Of a DNA stretch of 64,000 nt, positions 36,837 to 44,940 are shown piece by piece. This DNA comes from Sphingorhabdus sp. GTDB lineage: Bacteria > Pseudomonadota > Alphaproteobacteria > Sphingomonadales > Sphingomonadaceae. The position numbers were made by a program, and so were the translations under genes. The first letter of the stretch is position 1. The number at the start of each line of letters is the position of its first letter. Below the pieces are notes generated by a model. That model had not been told where the DNA came from. It saw nothing but the letters and a program-made list of their open reading frames with translations, and searched no databases. The stretch covers positions 22,401 to 86,400 of the forward strand of contig NZ_JARXAI010000060.1 of the NCBI RefSeq assembly GCF_029865925.1, written 5' to 3'.

Positions 36837-37763
36837 ATGCGGTTGGCACATTTCGGCGCATTGGCACTTTCGTTTCTTGTCAGCGGTTCTGCCTTCAGCC
36901 AGCAGCAGAGGTTTAACACGATCGAGGCCTCTAAAAATGGGTGGTTTGCCGAGCAAAGCCGGTCGGCAAAATGGTATTTGTCACAGCATAAACGGCTCAC
37001 CACTGCCATTGCCACATTGCAACCGCAACGGCCCGGTGTTGTGGATGCCTATGTTCTTTCCATTGGCCTCGATTCCGACCCTGTATTCACCCGCGAGTCT
37101 TCCGAAGCCGCCAATGTGTTGGCACGGCGCTATGGCGCGGCCGGGCGCACACTTCATCTTGCAGCAGGCGCAGACGACAAGGCCATAGGCCCCGCGCAAG
37201 GGTCACCATCTAACCTGGCCATAGGTCTGGCAGCTATTGCCGCGAAGATGGATCCTAAGGAGGATGTGCTCATCCTGTTTGCCACCACGCATGGCGACCC
37301 TGTATCAGGCCTTGCCTATCGCGACGGGGAATATGCCGGTGGGATGATTGGCCCACAGCGTCTGGCCAATTTGATTGATGGCGTCGGCATTAAACGCCGC
37401 ATGGTGCTGCTGTCGGCATGCTTTTCAGGGATTTTCCTTCCGCTGCTGACCAATGACCAAACCGTCATCGTCACCGCAGCATCATCGCAACGTACATCTT
37501 TTGGATGCGCGCCAGGCAATGATTGGACCTTTTTTGGCGATGCCTTGGTAAACAATGCTCTGCGCAAACCACAGACATTCGACGCCGCTGTGGGGGAAGC
37601 AACACGGTTGATCTATGACTGGGAAGGCCAATTAAGGCTTGTCCCGTCGCGGCCACAGGTTTTTGTCGGTGACAACGCGCGTGTCTGGCTTGATGCGTTG
37701 GAAGACAAGATGCCCAAAACCCCAACCGCCAAAGTTGGCCGTCCTGCGATTAGTTCGGACTAG
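36837..37763 (+). CDS. Secreted peptidase C13 (legumain-like) family protein
   Basis: A 308-residue predicted exported cysteine peptidase of the C13/caspase-like clan. A signal peptide spans about residues 1-21 (ending GSAFS). The catalytic pair is visible as FATTHGDP (His152) and LLSACFSGIF (Cys195), with hydrophobic strands before each as in legumain and caspases. The start is the ATG at 36837 behind GGGGG. An in-frame ATG at 36816 lacks a ribosome site. It is divergent from the FAH gene and its TAG stop overlaps the convergent MarR gene by four bases. Target unknown. Confidence 0.8.
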   Translation: MRLAHFGALALSFLVSGSAFSQQQRFNTIEASKNGWFAEQSRSAKWYLSQHKRLTTAIATLQPQRPGVVDAYVLSIGLDSDPVFTRESSEAANVLARRYGAAGRTLHLAAGADDKAIGPAQGSPSNLAIGLAAIAAKMDPKEDVLILFATTHGDPVSGLAYRDGEYAGGMIGPQRLANLIDGVGIKRRMVLLSACFSGIFLPLLTNDQTVIVTAASSQRTSFGCAPGNDWTFFGDALVNNALRKPQTFDAAVGEATRLIYDWEGQLRLVPSRPQVFVGDNARVWLDALEDKMPKTPTAKVGRPAISSD

Positions 37764-38206
37764 CCGAGTTCAGTAACCCTTGCACGTAATTGCGCGAGCA
37801 TCACCTCAAGCATCTTCGCCTCGCCGCTGCCCAATATTGTCTCAAGTTCGGCCTCTAAACTAAGTGCCTCAGGTACAATTTGTTCATACAGATCGCGGCC
37901 CGCAGCCGTCAGCGCCAGATGGTGCGATCGCCCGTCCGCTGTATTTGGCACGCGGCTGATCAAGTCCCGTTCCTCCAGCGCCTTGCAGGCCCTATTTACC
38001 GTAACCTTGTCCATAGCGGTTGCAGCAACCAATTGCCGCTGCGTGGCCACATCGCCTTCGCCCAACAGCGCCATTACCCGCCATTCGGGGACCTTAAGAG
38101 CAAATTTGCCCCGATAGGCCCGCGCGATCAGATCGCTCACGGCGTTTGACGTAATCGACAATTGGTACGGAAGAAAGGCACTAAGCCTCAGTTTCTTGGC
38201 AGGCAT
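37760..38206 (-). CDS. MarR family transcriptional regulator
   Basis: A 148-residue winged-helix regulator of the MarR type: dimerisation helices at both ends and the DNA-binding part DVATQRQLVAATAMDKVTVNRACKALEERDLISR, with the wing at NTADGRSHHLALTAAGRDLYEQI. MarR proteins typically repress nearby catabolic or efflux genes and release DNA on binding aromatic compounds. It shares one base with the upstream maleylacetoacetate isomerase gene (TGATG), so it probably controls the FAH/isomerase genes. Confidence 0.88.
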   Translation of the reverse strand: MPAKKLRLSAFLPYQLSITSNAVSDLIARAYRGKFALKVPEWRVMALLGEGDVATQRQLVAATAMDKVTVNRACKALEERDLISRVPNTADGRSHHLALTAAGRDLYEQIVPEALSLEAELETILGSGEAKMLEVMLAQLRARVTELG

Positions 38207-38838
38207 CAGTCCGGCTTCACTTGATCAGGATGTGCAGCGACAAAGGCGGGTAACGCCGTCAGCGCGGCATCAATCCGCATTAATTTTGGAAATTGCGCAA
38301 ATGGCGTGTCGACCCTGCGCGCATTGGCCATTTGCGGCACAAGGCACACATCGGCCAGATTAGGCAGGTCACCGCCGAATAGACCCTCTTCGGGGGCCAT
38401 AGCCTCCAAAGCAGTAAAGCCTTCGATGATCCAGTGTCGATACCATGCGTCCACCGCCTCTTGCGATTGCCCCATCTGCTCCTTCAAATAGCGCAGGATA
38501 CGCAGATTATCGATGGGATGGGTGTCAGCGGCAATAATCAACGCCTGCGCCAAAGTTTTCGCCCGATCCGCCGAGTTCGACGACACCATTGCGGGGGCAG
38601 GATAATTGGCGTCGAGATAATCGATGATGGCAAGGCTCTGCGTCAGATCATGACCGTCAATCGACAGCATGGGCACGAAACCTTGCGGGTTGCGTGCAAC
38701 ATAATCGGGCGCCTTTTGTTCATTGTCCAAGAGGCTTGTCGGCACACGCGTATAGGGCACATTTTTGAGGTTCAGTACGATCCGCACGCGATAGCTGGCC
38801 GAGGAACGCCAATAGTCAAACAGGATAATGTCTTTCAT
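38206..38838 (-). CDS. maiA: Maleylacetoacetate isomerase (zeta-class GST)
   Basis: A 210-residue glutathione-dependent isomerase that converts maleylacetoacetate to fumarylacetoacetate. The thioredoxin-like N-domain starts MKDIILFDYWRSSASYRVRIVLNLK, with the SSxxYRVR signature of zeta-class enzymes, and NPQGFVPML holds the cis-proline region. The C-terminal GST domain follows. The ATG at 38838 fits the family start; the open frame extends to 38880. With the FAH gene it gives two consecutive steps of the homogentisate pathway. Confidence 0.92.
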   Translation of the reverse strand: MKDIILFDYWRSSASYRVRIVLNLKNVPYTRVPTSLLDNEQKAPDYVARNPQGFVPMLSIDGHDLTQSLAIIDYLDANYPAPAMVSSNSADRAKTLAQALIIAADTHPIDNLRILRYLKEQMGQSQEAVDAWYRHWIIEGFTALEAMAPEEGLFGGDLPNLADVCLVPQMANARRVDTPFAQFPKLMRIDAALTALPAFVAAHPDQVKPD

Positions 38839-38932
38839 GATCAACGCGATTAGCATGACACACACAAAAGGCAAAAGCATTGCAGCTTACCCCGCAGCCG
38901 TTTATGTCGACCGTAAAGTGAGAGGAAGCCCA

Positions 38933-39352
38933 ATGTATTTCGCGAAAAAATATTTGATTGCCGCATGTATTGTTACAGCCATCCCTGCACAGGCGGCGGC
39001 ACCGATATCCGGCCGCTGGATCACGCAAAGCAAGGATGGCGTAGTTGAGATTTACCAATGCGGCGCGGCATTGTGCGGCAAGCTTGCGAAATTTTTGGTT
39101 AATCCTCCTGCTGGTCCGGGCGCAAAGGACATTAACAATCCCGATAAGACATTACGCAGCAGGACAATTTTGGGTCTAAATGTCCTGACTGGTTTCAAAG
39201 CCGATGGCGACCAATATAAGGGCCAGATTTACGATCCGAAGTCTGGTAAAACCTACCGCTCGATTGTCTACAAAGGCAAATCCGGCAATCTCGTAGTTAA
39301 GGGATGTATTGGACCTTTTTGTCAGGCCCAGACATGGACGCCGGCGGGTTGA
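38933..39352 (+). CDS. DUF2147 secreted protein
   Basis: A 139-residue exported protein. The ATG at 38933 follows AGAGGAAG and begins a signal peptide (MYFAKKYLIAACIVTAIPAQA). The mature part is a DUF2147 domain: ISGRWITQSKDGVVEIYQCGAALCGKL at the start and GCIGPFCQAQTW at the end, with paired cysteines probably forming disulfides. The family is a lipocalin-like small barrel of unknown function in the periplasm. Confidence 0.85.
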   Translation: MYFAKKYLIAACIVTAIPAQAAAPISGRWITQSKDGVVEIYQCGAALCGKLAKFLVNPPAGPGAKDINNPDKTLRSRTILGLNVLTGFKADGDQYKGQIYDPKSGKTYRSIVYKGKSGNLVVKGCIGPFCQAQTWTPAG

Positions 39353-39560
39353 ACATCATTTTTGCTGATATGCGATAGAGGCGCATCTGGATTTGGCGTT
39401 GATCGGGGTGCTCGCGCCAATATCCCGATCCTTGCATCTCCTCCAATGACAGCCAAAGCAGTTCACGCGCCGCGATGATTTCGGCGCTATTGCCCTTCAT
39501 TAACGCGGTTTGCAGCTGCACACTTCGGTGCTCCAGCTTGGCCTCTGCCATCATTGTCAT
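39297..39560 (-). CDS. Hypothetical helical protein
   Basis: An 87-residue, mostly helical, soluble protein starting MTMMAEAKLEHRSVQLQTAL behind a good AAAGGGGA ribosome site. I recognise no family. Its 3' end overlaps the DUF2147 gene on the other strand by 56 bases, which weakens the call. It lies downstream of the ABC-2 permease gene on the same strand. Confidence 0.5.
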   Translation of the reverse strand: MTMMAEAKLEHRSVQLQTALMKGNSAEIIAARELLWLSLEEMQGSGYWREHPDQRQIQMRLYRISAKMMFNPPASMSGPDKKVQYIP

Positions 39561-39621
39561 CGTTTTCCCCTTTCGGGAGATTACGACCATCTGCGTACAG
39601 AATTTAGTTTCCGAACATTAG

Positions 39622-40479
39622 TTAAGGGCGCAATTTCCATCCTGAACGGAGGAGGAAATAACAGATAAGCCCAAGCATGGTGTTCAACGCCAGTAGCAAA
39701 AGCGCACCCAAAACAACGGGGCTGTCCGCACTGCCGATGAAGCCATAACGAAAACCCGATATGGCGTAGAAAAACGGATTGGCGTGGCTGATCGCTTGAA
39801 AGGTCGGCGCCAGCTTATCGACCGAGTAGAAGGTACCGGACAAGAGTGCTGCTGGAGTAACAACGAAATTGCTTACCGCGGCGGCATGGTCAAACTTCTC
39901 CGCCCAGATGGATGTCAGGACGCCAATCAGCGCCAGCATCGTCGACCCCATCAAACCAAACCATAACACAGCCCAAAAATGCGCAGGTGTTACATTGACG
40001 CCTGGCCAAATTGCCATGGCGAGCCAGATAGTCGTCCCGACCAGAAATGCCCGCGTCACGGACGCCCCGACAAGCCCCGCCAGCACTTCTGCATTAGACA
40101 AAGGCGGCATCAGATAATCGACAATCGTCCCCTGAACCTTGCCCACAAGCAGCGAAAAGCTGGAATTGGCAAAGGCGTTTTGCATCATACCCATGATGAT
40201 CAGGCCCGGCGCAATGAAATCCGCAAAGGAAACACCCAACACCGTTGGCTTGACCTTGCCAAGCGCGACAGTAAAAATGATGAGGTAGAGCAACGTCGTG
40301 ATGGCAGGTGCCCACACGGTTTGCAGTTGCACCTTAAAAAAGCGGCGTACCTCTTTCATATATAAGGTTTGCAACCCGATCCAGTTTACATTCCGGATAT
40401 GGCGTTCGCCATCAGGCAGTTGCACAACAGGGTGTGCATCCCTATCTTGGCCAGGAGCGCTTTTATGGTGGATAGTCAT
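39622..40479 (-). CDS. ABC-2 type transporter permease
   Basis: A 285-residue inner-membrane permease of the ABC-2 exporter family (NodJ/YadH-like). It begins with about 40 cytoplasmic residues, then GLQTLYMKEVRRFFKVQLQTVWAPAITTLLYLIIF and five further membrane helices. The conserved PGLIIMGMMQNAFANSSFSL block is present. Such permeases need a separate ATP-binding subunit. No ABC ATPase gene is adjacent or anywhere in the window, so its partner must be encoded elsewhere. Substrate unknown. Confidence 0.87.
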   Translation of the reverse strand: MTIHHKSAPGQDRDAHPVVQLPDGERHIRNVNWIGLQTLYMKEVRRFFKVQLQTVWAPAITTLLYLIIFTVALGKVKPTVLGVSFADFIAPGLIIMGMMQNAFANSSFSLLVGKVQGTIVDYLMPPLSNAEVLAGLVGASVTRAFLVGTTIWLAMAIWPGVNVTPAHFWAVLWFGLMGSTMLALIGVLTSIWAEKFDHAAAVSNFVVTPAALLSGTFYSVDKLAPTFQAISHANPFFYAISGFRYGFIGSADSPVVLGALLLLALNTMLGLICYFLLRSGWKLRP

Positions 40480-40516
40480 GGCGCAATCGACTATCGGCTT
40501 GCAGCGATAACCGCAA

Positions 40517-40530
40517 GGCGCAATTGCGCC
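40517..40530. promoter_or_regulatory. 14-bp perfect palindrome upstream of gcrA
   Basis: GGCGCAATTGCGCC at 40517-40530, 40 bases before the gcrA ATG and 37 bases from the start of the divergent permease gene. A perfect palindrome in a 91-base divergent promoter region is a plausible operator. No specific regulator can be named. Confidence 0.35.
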
Positions 40531-40570
40531 GCATGCGCGGCATATACAACTAGCTATTGGAATCGAATTT

Positions 40571-41248
40571 ATGTCCTGGACCGACGAGCGGATTGATCAA
40601 TTAAAGGCGCTTTGGGACAAAGGCCTGACCGCGAGCCAGATTGCAGAGGAACTTGGTGGCGTGAGCCGCAACGCAGTTATCGGCAAGGCACATCGCTTGG
40701 GCCTGAAATCCCGCCCTTCGCCTGTTAAGGCCAATGATGCTGACAAGAAAGCTGCGCCTAAAAAGGCTGCGCCTGCCGCGGCTCCAGCCAAAGCGCCTGC
40801 CGCTGCAGCCCCTGCCCGTCCCCGCCCAGCAGCGCCGGCTGCAGAGACTGTTGCGCCCGTACGTGCGGATGACGATACCGCAGAAGCGCCCGCACCGCGC
40901 GTTTCGTCGTCACCACGCGTCGTGTCGATCGGACCCGGCGGTTTCATGCGTCAGGGCCCCGGCGATCAGCAGGCACCCATCCCGCCTGCCCCGCCACGTC
41001 GTCTTGTACCTGCTAAGCCAAGTCCCGAAATGGCGGATAAAACCTCCTTGCTCGATTTGAACGAGCGTATTTGCCGCTGGCCACTTGGCCACCCCGGTGA
41101 GGCAGATTTCCACTTCTGCGGTGTGCCCGTGAACCCTGGCTTTCCCTATTGCGTCGAACATTGCGGCCGTGCCTATCAGGCGCAACTTCCGCGCGGTGTG
41201 CGTCGTCCTCCACCCCCCATGCCATTTGGCGGACCACGGGTTCGTTAA
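40571..41248 (+). CDS. gcrA: GcrA cell cycle regulator
   Basis: GcrA is an alphaproteobacterial co-activator that binds sigma-70 RNA polymerase and acts at promoters carrying CcrM-methylated GANTC sites. The 225 residues start with the diagnostic helix-turn-helix domain MSWTDERIDQLKALWDKGLT and SASQIAEELGGVSRNAVIGKAHRLGL. A long Ala/Pro/Lys linker (about residues 55-105) follows, then a conserved C-terminal sigma-interaction domain with CRWPLGHPGEADFHFCG and PYCVEHCGRAYQ. The gene stands alone with a short divergent promoter region. Confidence 0.96.
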   Translation: MSWTDERIDQLKALWDKGLTASQIAEELGGVSRNAVIGKAHRLGLKSRPSPVKANDADKKAAPKKAAPAAAPAKAPAAAAPARPRPAAPAAETVAPVRADDDTAEAPAPRVSSSPRVVSIGPGGFMRQGPGDQQAPIPPAPPRRLVPAKPSPEMADKTSLLDLNERICRWPLGHPGEADFHFCGVPVNPGFPYCVEHCGRAYQAQLPRGVRRPPPPMPFGGPRVR

Positions 41249-41267
41249 GACAGCGGCGAGATAAAGC

Positions 41268-41651
41268 GTGGATCATCCATTTGCTGATCTCATCGGGTTG
41301 ACTGTAGAACAACAAGACGACGGTAGCAGCACGCTTCTGCTGCCGGTTGATGGCCGACATTTCAATCCGCACGGCGTTGTGCATGGCGCTGTCATTTACG
41401 CGATGGCGGACACTGGCATGGGCGCGGCGCTCTATTCAACGCTTGATGCCGGATATGCCTGCGCTACGGTTGATATCTCGATTAGCTATTTCCGGCCAGT
41501 CGTGGAGGGCCAGTTGCTGTGCCAAACCGTTTTGGATAACAAGGGCCGAACGGTCGCCCATCTAACCGCCCGAATCACACAGAATGACAAGTTGATTGCG
41601 CAGGCGAGTGGCAATTTTGCCATTATGTCCATGCCCCCGGAAAGACGCTGA
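41268..41651 (+). CDS. PaaI family thioesterase (hotdog fold)
   Basis: A 127-residue hotdog-fold acyl-CoA thioesterase. It has the family pattern FNPHGVVHGAVIYAMADTGMGAAL (the catalytic Asp is within MADT) and ATVDISISYFRPVVEGQL. It probably hydrolyses a CoA ester, but the substrate is not evident. It follows gcrA after 19 bases and precedes parE by 72, all on the same strand. Confidence 0.88.
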   Translation: MDHPFADLIGLTVEQQDDGSSTLLLPVDGRHFNPHGVVHGAVIYAMADTGMGAALYSTLDAGYACATVDISISYFRPVVEGQLLCQTVLDNKGRTVAHLTARITQNDKLIAQASGNFAIMSMPPERR

Positions 41652-41723
41652 TCCGGTTTATTTCCACAGCCGAGTATCGTTCGGCTGTTGCGCGGCCGAC
41701 TCTCCCGCGCCTATAGCATATCT

Positions 41724-43712
41724 ATGACCGATGACCTGTTTGGCGGGAGCGCAGCCGCAACCGCCGCATCCAATGATTATACCGCTTCAGCGATTGAAGT
41801 GCTGGAGGGACTTGAGCCGGTTCGCCGTCGTCCCGGAATGTACATTGGCGGCATCGACGAAAGGGCATTGCATCACCTTGCCTCAGAAGTGCTCGACAAC
41901 TCTATGGATGAGGCTGTCGCCGGCCATGCCAGCCGTATCGAGGTCCATCTGGGCGTTGGCAATCGTCTGACCATCACCGACAATGGGCGCGGTATTCCCG
42001 TCGACCCGCATCCCAAATTCCCGGATAAATCGGCGCTTGAGGTCATATTGACCACATTGCACTCCGGCGGGAAGTTCACGGACAAGGCCTATGCGACGTC
42101 AGGTGGTTTGCACGGTGTTGGTGTGTCGGTCGTCAATGCCTTGTCGATCGACACTTTGGTTGAAGTGGCACGCAACAAGCAATTATATCGCCAACGCTTT
42201 GCCCAAGGGCATCCGGTAGGCAAGCTGGAGGAGCTCGGCCCGACCCCCAACCGGCGAGGAACGACGATTGCGTTTACCCCCGATCCCGAAATTTTTGGTG
42301 CCGACGCAAAGTTTAAGCCTGCGCGCCTGTTCCGTCTTGCGCGGTCAAAAGCCTATTTATTTGCGGGCGTGGAAATTCGTTGGCGCTGCGATGCGGAACT
42401 GGCCAGCGCAGATGTGCCTGCCGAAGCGGTGTTTCAATTCCCCGGCGGTCTGTCCGACCATTTGCGTGAGCAGCTTGGTACCCGCGCCTGTGCCACAACC
42501 GAATTCTTCGCCGGAACGCAGGATTTTCCCGACGCGCAAGGGCGTGTTGAATGGGCGATTTCATGGCCCTTATATTCGGACGGTGCCTATAGCTGGTATT
42601 GTAACACCATCCCCACGCCCGATGGCGGTACGCATGAAGCGGGCGTGCGCGCTGCGCTTACAAAGGGATTGCGCGCCTTTGGTGAATTAATTGGCCAGAA
42701 AAAGGCAGCGCAGATTTCGGCAGAAGATATCTTCAACGAAGCCGAATTGATGCTGTCGGTGTTCATCCGCAACCCGCAATTCCAAAGCCAGACCAAGGAC
42801 CGGCTGACCTCGCCTGAAGCCACGCGGCTTGTCGAAAACGCCGTGCGTGACCATTTCGACCATTATCTTGCCGGCAATATGGAACGCGGCAAGGCGTTGA
42901 TGGGCTTCATTCTTGAGAAAGTAGACGACCGCCTGCGCCGGAAAGCAGAGCGCGAAGTGAAGCGCAAAACCGCAACATCAGGCCGCAAGGTCCGCTTGCC
43001 TGGCAAGCTTACCGATTGTGCATCGGATGACCCCACCGGCACCGAATTGTTCATCGTCGAAGGCGACAGCGCAGGCGGCAGCGCCAAGCAAGCGCGCAAC
43101 CGCAAGACGCAGGCGATTTTGCCGATCCGGGGTAAAATCCTGAACGTTGCTTCTGCCACCGCCGAGAAGATCCGGGCGAACAATGAAATCGCCGACCTCC
43201 AACTCGCGCTTGGCTGTGGCATACGCAAGGACTGTAACCCCGACAATCTGCGCTATGAACGCATCATCATCATGACCGACGCCGATGTCGATGGCGCGCA
43301 TATCGCAACCTTGCTGATGACATTCTTCTTTCAGGAGATGGCGGAAATTGTGAAGGCTGGACATCTGTTCCTCGCCCGCCCACCGCTCTATCGCCTGACG
43401 CATGGCAGCCAAAGCGTGTACGCCGCCGACGACGCCGATCGCGCCGAATTGGAAGCGACTGTGTTTAAGGGCAAGAAGGTCGATGTTGGCCGCTTTAAGG
43501 GATTGGGCGAAATGAACCCCAATCAGTTGAAAGAAACGACGATGGATCCGGCGACCCGATCGCTGATCCGCATCACTTTGCCGCATGAATATGAACGCCG
43601 CGCCATGGTGAATGATCTGGTCGACCGCCTGATGGGCAAAAATCCGGAGCACCGGTTCAACTTCATCCAAGAAAACGCCGCGCAGCTGGATGAAGACACG
43701 ATTGACGCTTAA
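41724..43712 (+). CDS. parE: DNA topoisomerase IV subunit B
   Basis: ParE is the ATPase subunit of topoisomerase IV, which separates daughter chromosomes. The 662 residues (ATG at 41724, MTDDLFGG) show the GHKL ATPase motifs RRRPGMYIGG, ITDNGRGIPVDPHP and GGLHGVGVSVVNAL, then the TOPRIM domain with FIVEGDSAGGSAKQARNR and TDADVDGAHIATLL. The region between matches ParE rather than GyrB, which has a longer form in Gram-negatives. A frame open to 41688 is not needed. Confidence 0.95.
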   Translation: MTDDLFGGSAAATAASNDYTASAIEVLEGLEPVRRRPGMYIGGIDERALHHLASEVLDNSMDEAVAGHASRIEVHLGVGNRLTITDNGRGIPVDPHPKFPDKSALEVILTTLHSGGKFTDKAYATSGGLHGVGVSVVNALSIDTLVEVARNKQLYRQRFAQGHPVGKLEELGPTPNRRGTTIAFTPDPEIFGADAKFKPARLFRLARSKAYLFAGVEIRWRCDAELASADVPAEAVFQFPGGLSDHLREQLGTRACATTEFFAGTQDFPDAQGRVEWAISWPLYSDGAYSWYCNTIPTPDGGTHEAGVRAALTKGLRAFGELIGQKKAAQISAEDIFNEAELMLSVFIRNPQFQSQTKDRLTSPEATRLVENAVRDHFDHYLAGNMERGKALMGFILEKVDDRLRRKAEREVKRKTATSGRKVRLPGKLTDCASDDPTGTELFIVEGDSAGGSAKQARNRKTQAILPIRGKILNVASATAEKIRANNEIADLQLALGCGIRKDCNPDNLRYERIIIMTDADVDGAHIATLLMTFFFQEMAEIVKAGHLFLARPPLYRLTHGSQSVYAADDADRAELEATVFKGKKVDVGRFKGLGEMNPNQLKETTMDPATRSLIRITLPHEYERRAMVNDLVDRLMGKNPEHRFNFIQENAAQLDEDTIDA

Positions 43713-43727
43713 AACGGCGGTAGTTTC

Positions 43728-44519
43728 TTACCCCGTCAATGCCTCAACCAACGCCTTCACCTTTTTCTGCCGCCATTGCGGCAAGGGGGCCAGTAGCCAG
43801 TAAGCGTCATCGCTTTCCCGCGCATTGTCCGTAGCGCGGACTTTGCCGCTCGCCAAATCGGCCTCGGCAAGCAGAAGCGGAACGGTCGCCTTGCCCAGCC
43901 CGATCGCCGCGGCCTCAATGGCCAGGCCAGCATCGGCGAGGCGCAAGGCAGCAACCCCATCGACCATCGGACAATTGGGCCAGCTGATTGGTGTTTCTGC
44001 CCCGCCCTCTGGCGCGGCAACGGTGACATACGCGCCCGCGGCAAGCCGAACACCCTCATGTTCGCCGGGGCCCGTTGTCAGGCGGATGGCGAGGTCCAGA
44101 TTGGCCTCGGTAAAATCCACATCTTCGTCCGCAGCGACCAACGTGAATCGCGTGTCAGGGTTGGCCTTGCTAAAGATCGCGAGCCGGCCGGCCAGCCATT
44201 TGGCGGTAAAATCACGCGGCGCGGCGATGGTAAGCGCATTGGATGATTGCCCAGCCTGCATCGCGCGAACCGATTCTTCGAACTGAAGGAACCCTGCGCG
44301 CAAGGCATCAAGGCCATTTGCGGCCTCGTCTGTGAGTTCAAGCCCTTTGGGGGTGCGGCGGAACAGGACAACGCCCAACATATCCTCAAGCGCGCGTATC
44401 TGTTGCCCTACGGCTGCTGGCGTCACGGCAAGCTCGTCCGCAGCCTTCGTAAAGCTTAAATGGCGGGCCGCTGCGTCCAGCACGCGCAGACCGTTCAAGG
44501 GGAGATGCGTGCGCTTCAT
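43728..44519 (-). CDS. LysR family transcriptional regulator (GcvA-like)
   Basis: A 263-residue LysR-type regulator. The N-terminal helix-turn-helix (LPLNGLRVLDAAARHLSFTKAADELAVTPAAVGQQIRALE) is very close to the GcvA/AmpR subgroup, followed by the periplasmic-binding-like effector domain. I chose the ATG at 44519 (MKRTHLPLNG), which lies ten bases after the apaG stop. A longer frame to 44579 would overlap apaG. Targets unknown; it is convergent with parE. Confidence 0.88.
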   Translation of the reverse strand: MKRTHLPLNGLRVLDAAARHLSFTKAADELAVTPAAVGQQIRALEDMLGVVLFRRTPKGLELTDEAANGLDALRAGFLQFEESVRAMQAGQSSNALTIAAPRDFTAKWLAGRLAIFSKANPDTRFTLVAADEDVDFTEANLDLAIRLTTGPGEHEGVRLAAGAYVTVAAPEGGAETPISWPNCPMVDGVAALRLADAGLAIEAAAIGLGKATVPLLLAEADLASGKVRATDNARESDDAYWLLAPLPQWRQKKVKALVEALTG

Positions 44520-44529
44520 CGCTGCATGC

Positions 44530-44940
44530 TCATCGTGCCGTGGCCGGTGCCACCAGTGTGAAGCGCGGAATCTCCGCAAGGAATGTCGTGCCGTCTTCGC
44601 GTACGAAGCGATATTGCCCCTCCATCATGCCGCTGGGTGTCGGTAGCGGGCAGCCGGAGACATAATCATGGCTTTCGCCAGGGAGAAGAAGTGGTTGTTC
44701 GCCAACAACGCCGTCGCCATCAACATGGCTTATCGTGCCGCGGCCATCGGTAATCCGCCAGTGCCGTGTCATCAACTGCACCGATTCTGCACCGCCATTT
44801 TCGATGCGGATATGGTAGGACCAGAACCAACGCCCTTGGGCTGGCGTGGATTGCTCCTCTAAAAAGTTCGGCGATACGCGTACGGTAATGCCATCTGTAG
44901 TGGCGCTGATCGCAAAGAATGCATCTAGGATGCTAGTCAT
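44530..44940 (-). CDS. apaG: ApaG protein
   Basis: A 136-residue ApaG-fold protein (CO2+/Mg2+ efflux protein ApaG in older annotation), a small beta-sandwich whose role in bacteria is unsettled. Conserved segments are WSYHIRIENGGAESVQLMTRHWRITDGRG, VVGEQPLLLPGESHDYVSGCPLPTPSGMMEGQYRF. It overlaps metZ by four bases, so the pair is co-expressed, an arrangement seen in other alphaproteobacteria. Confidence 0.93.
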   Translation of the reverse strand: MTSILDAFFAISATTDGITVRVSPNFLEEQSTPAQGRWFWSYHIRIENGGAESVQLMTRHWRITDGRGTISHVDGDGVVGEQPLLLPGESHDYVSGCPLPTPSGMMEGQYRFVREDGTTFLAEIPRFTLVAPATAR

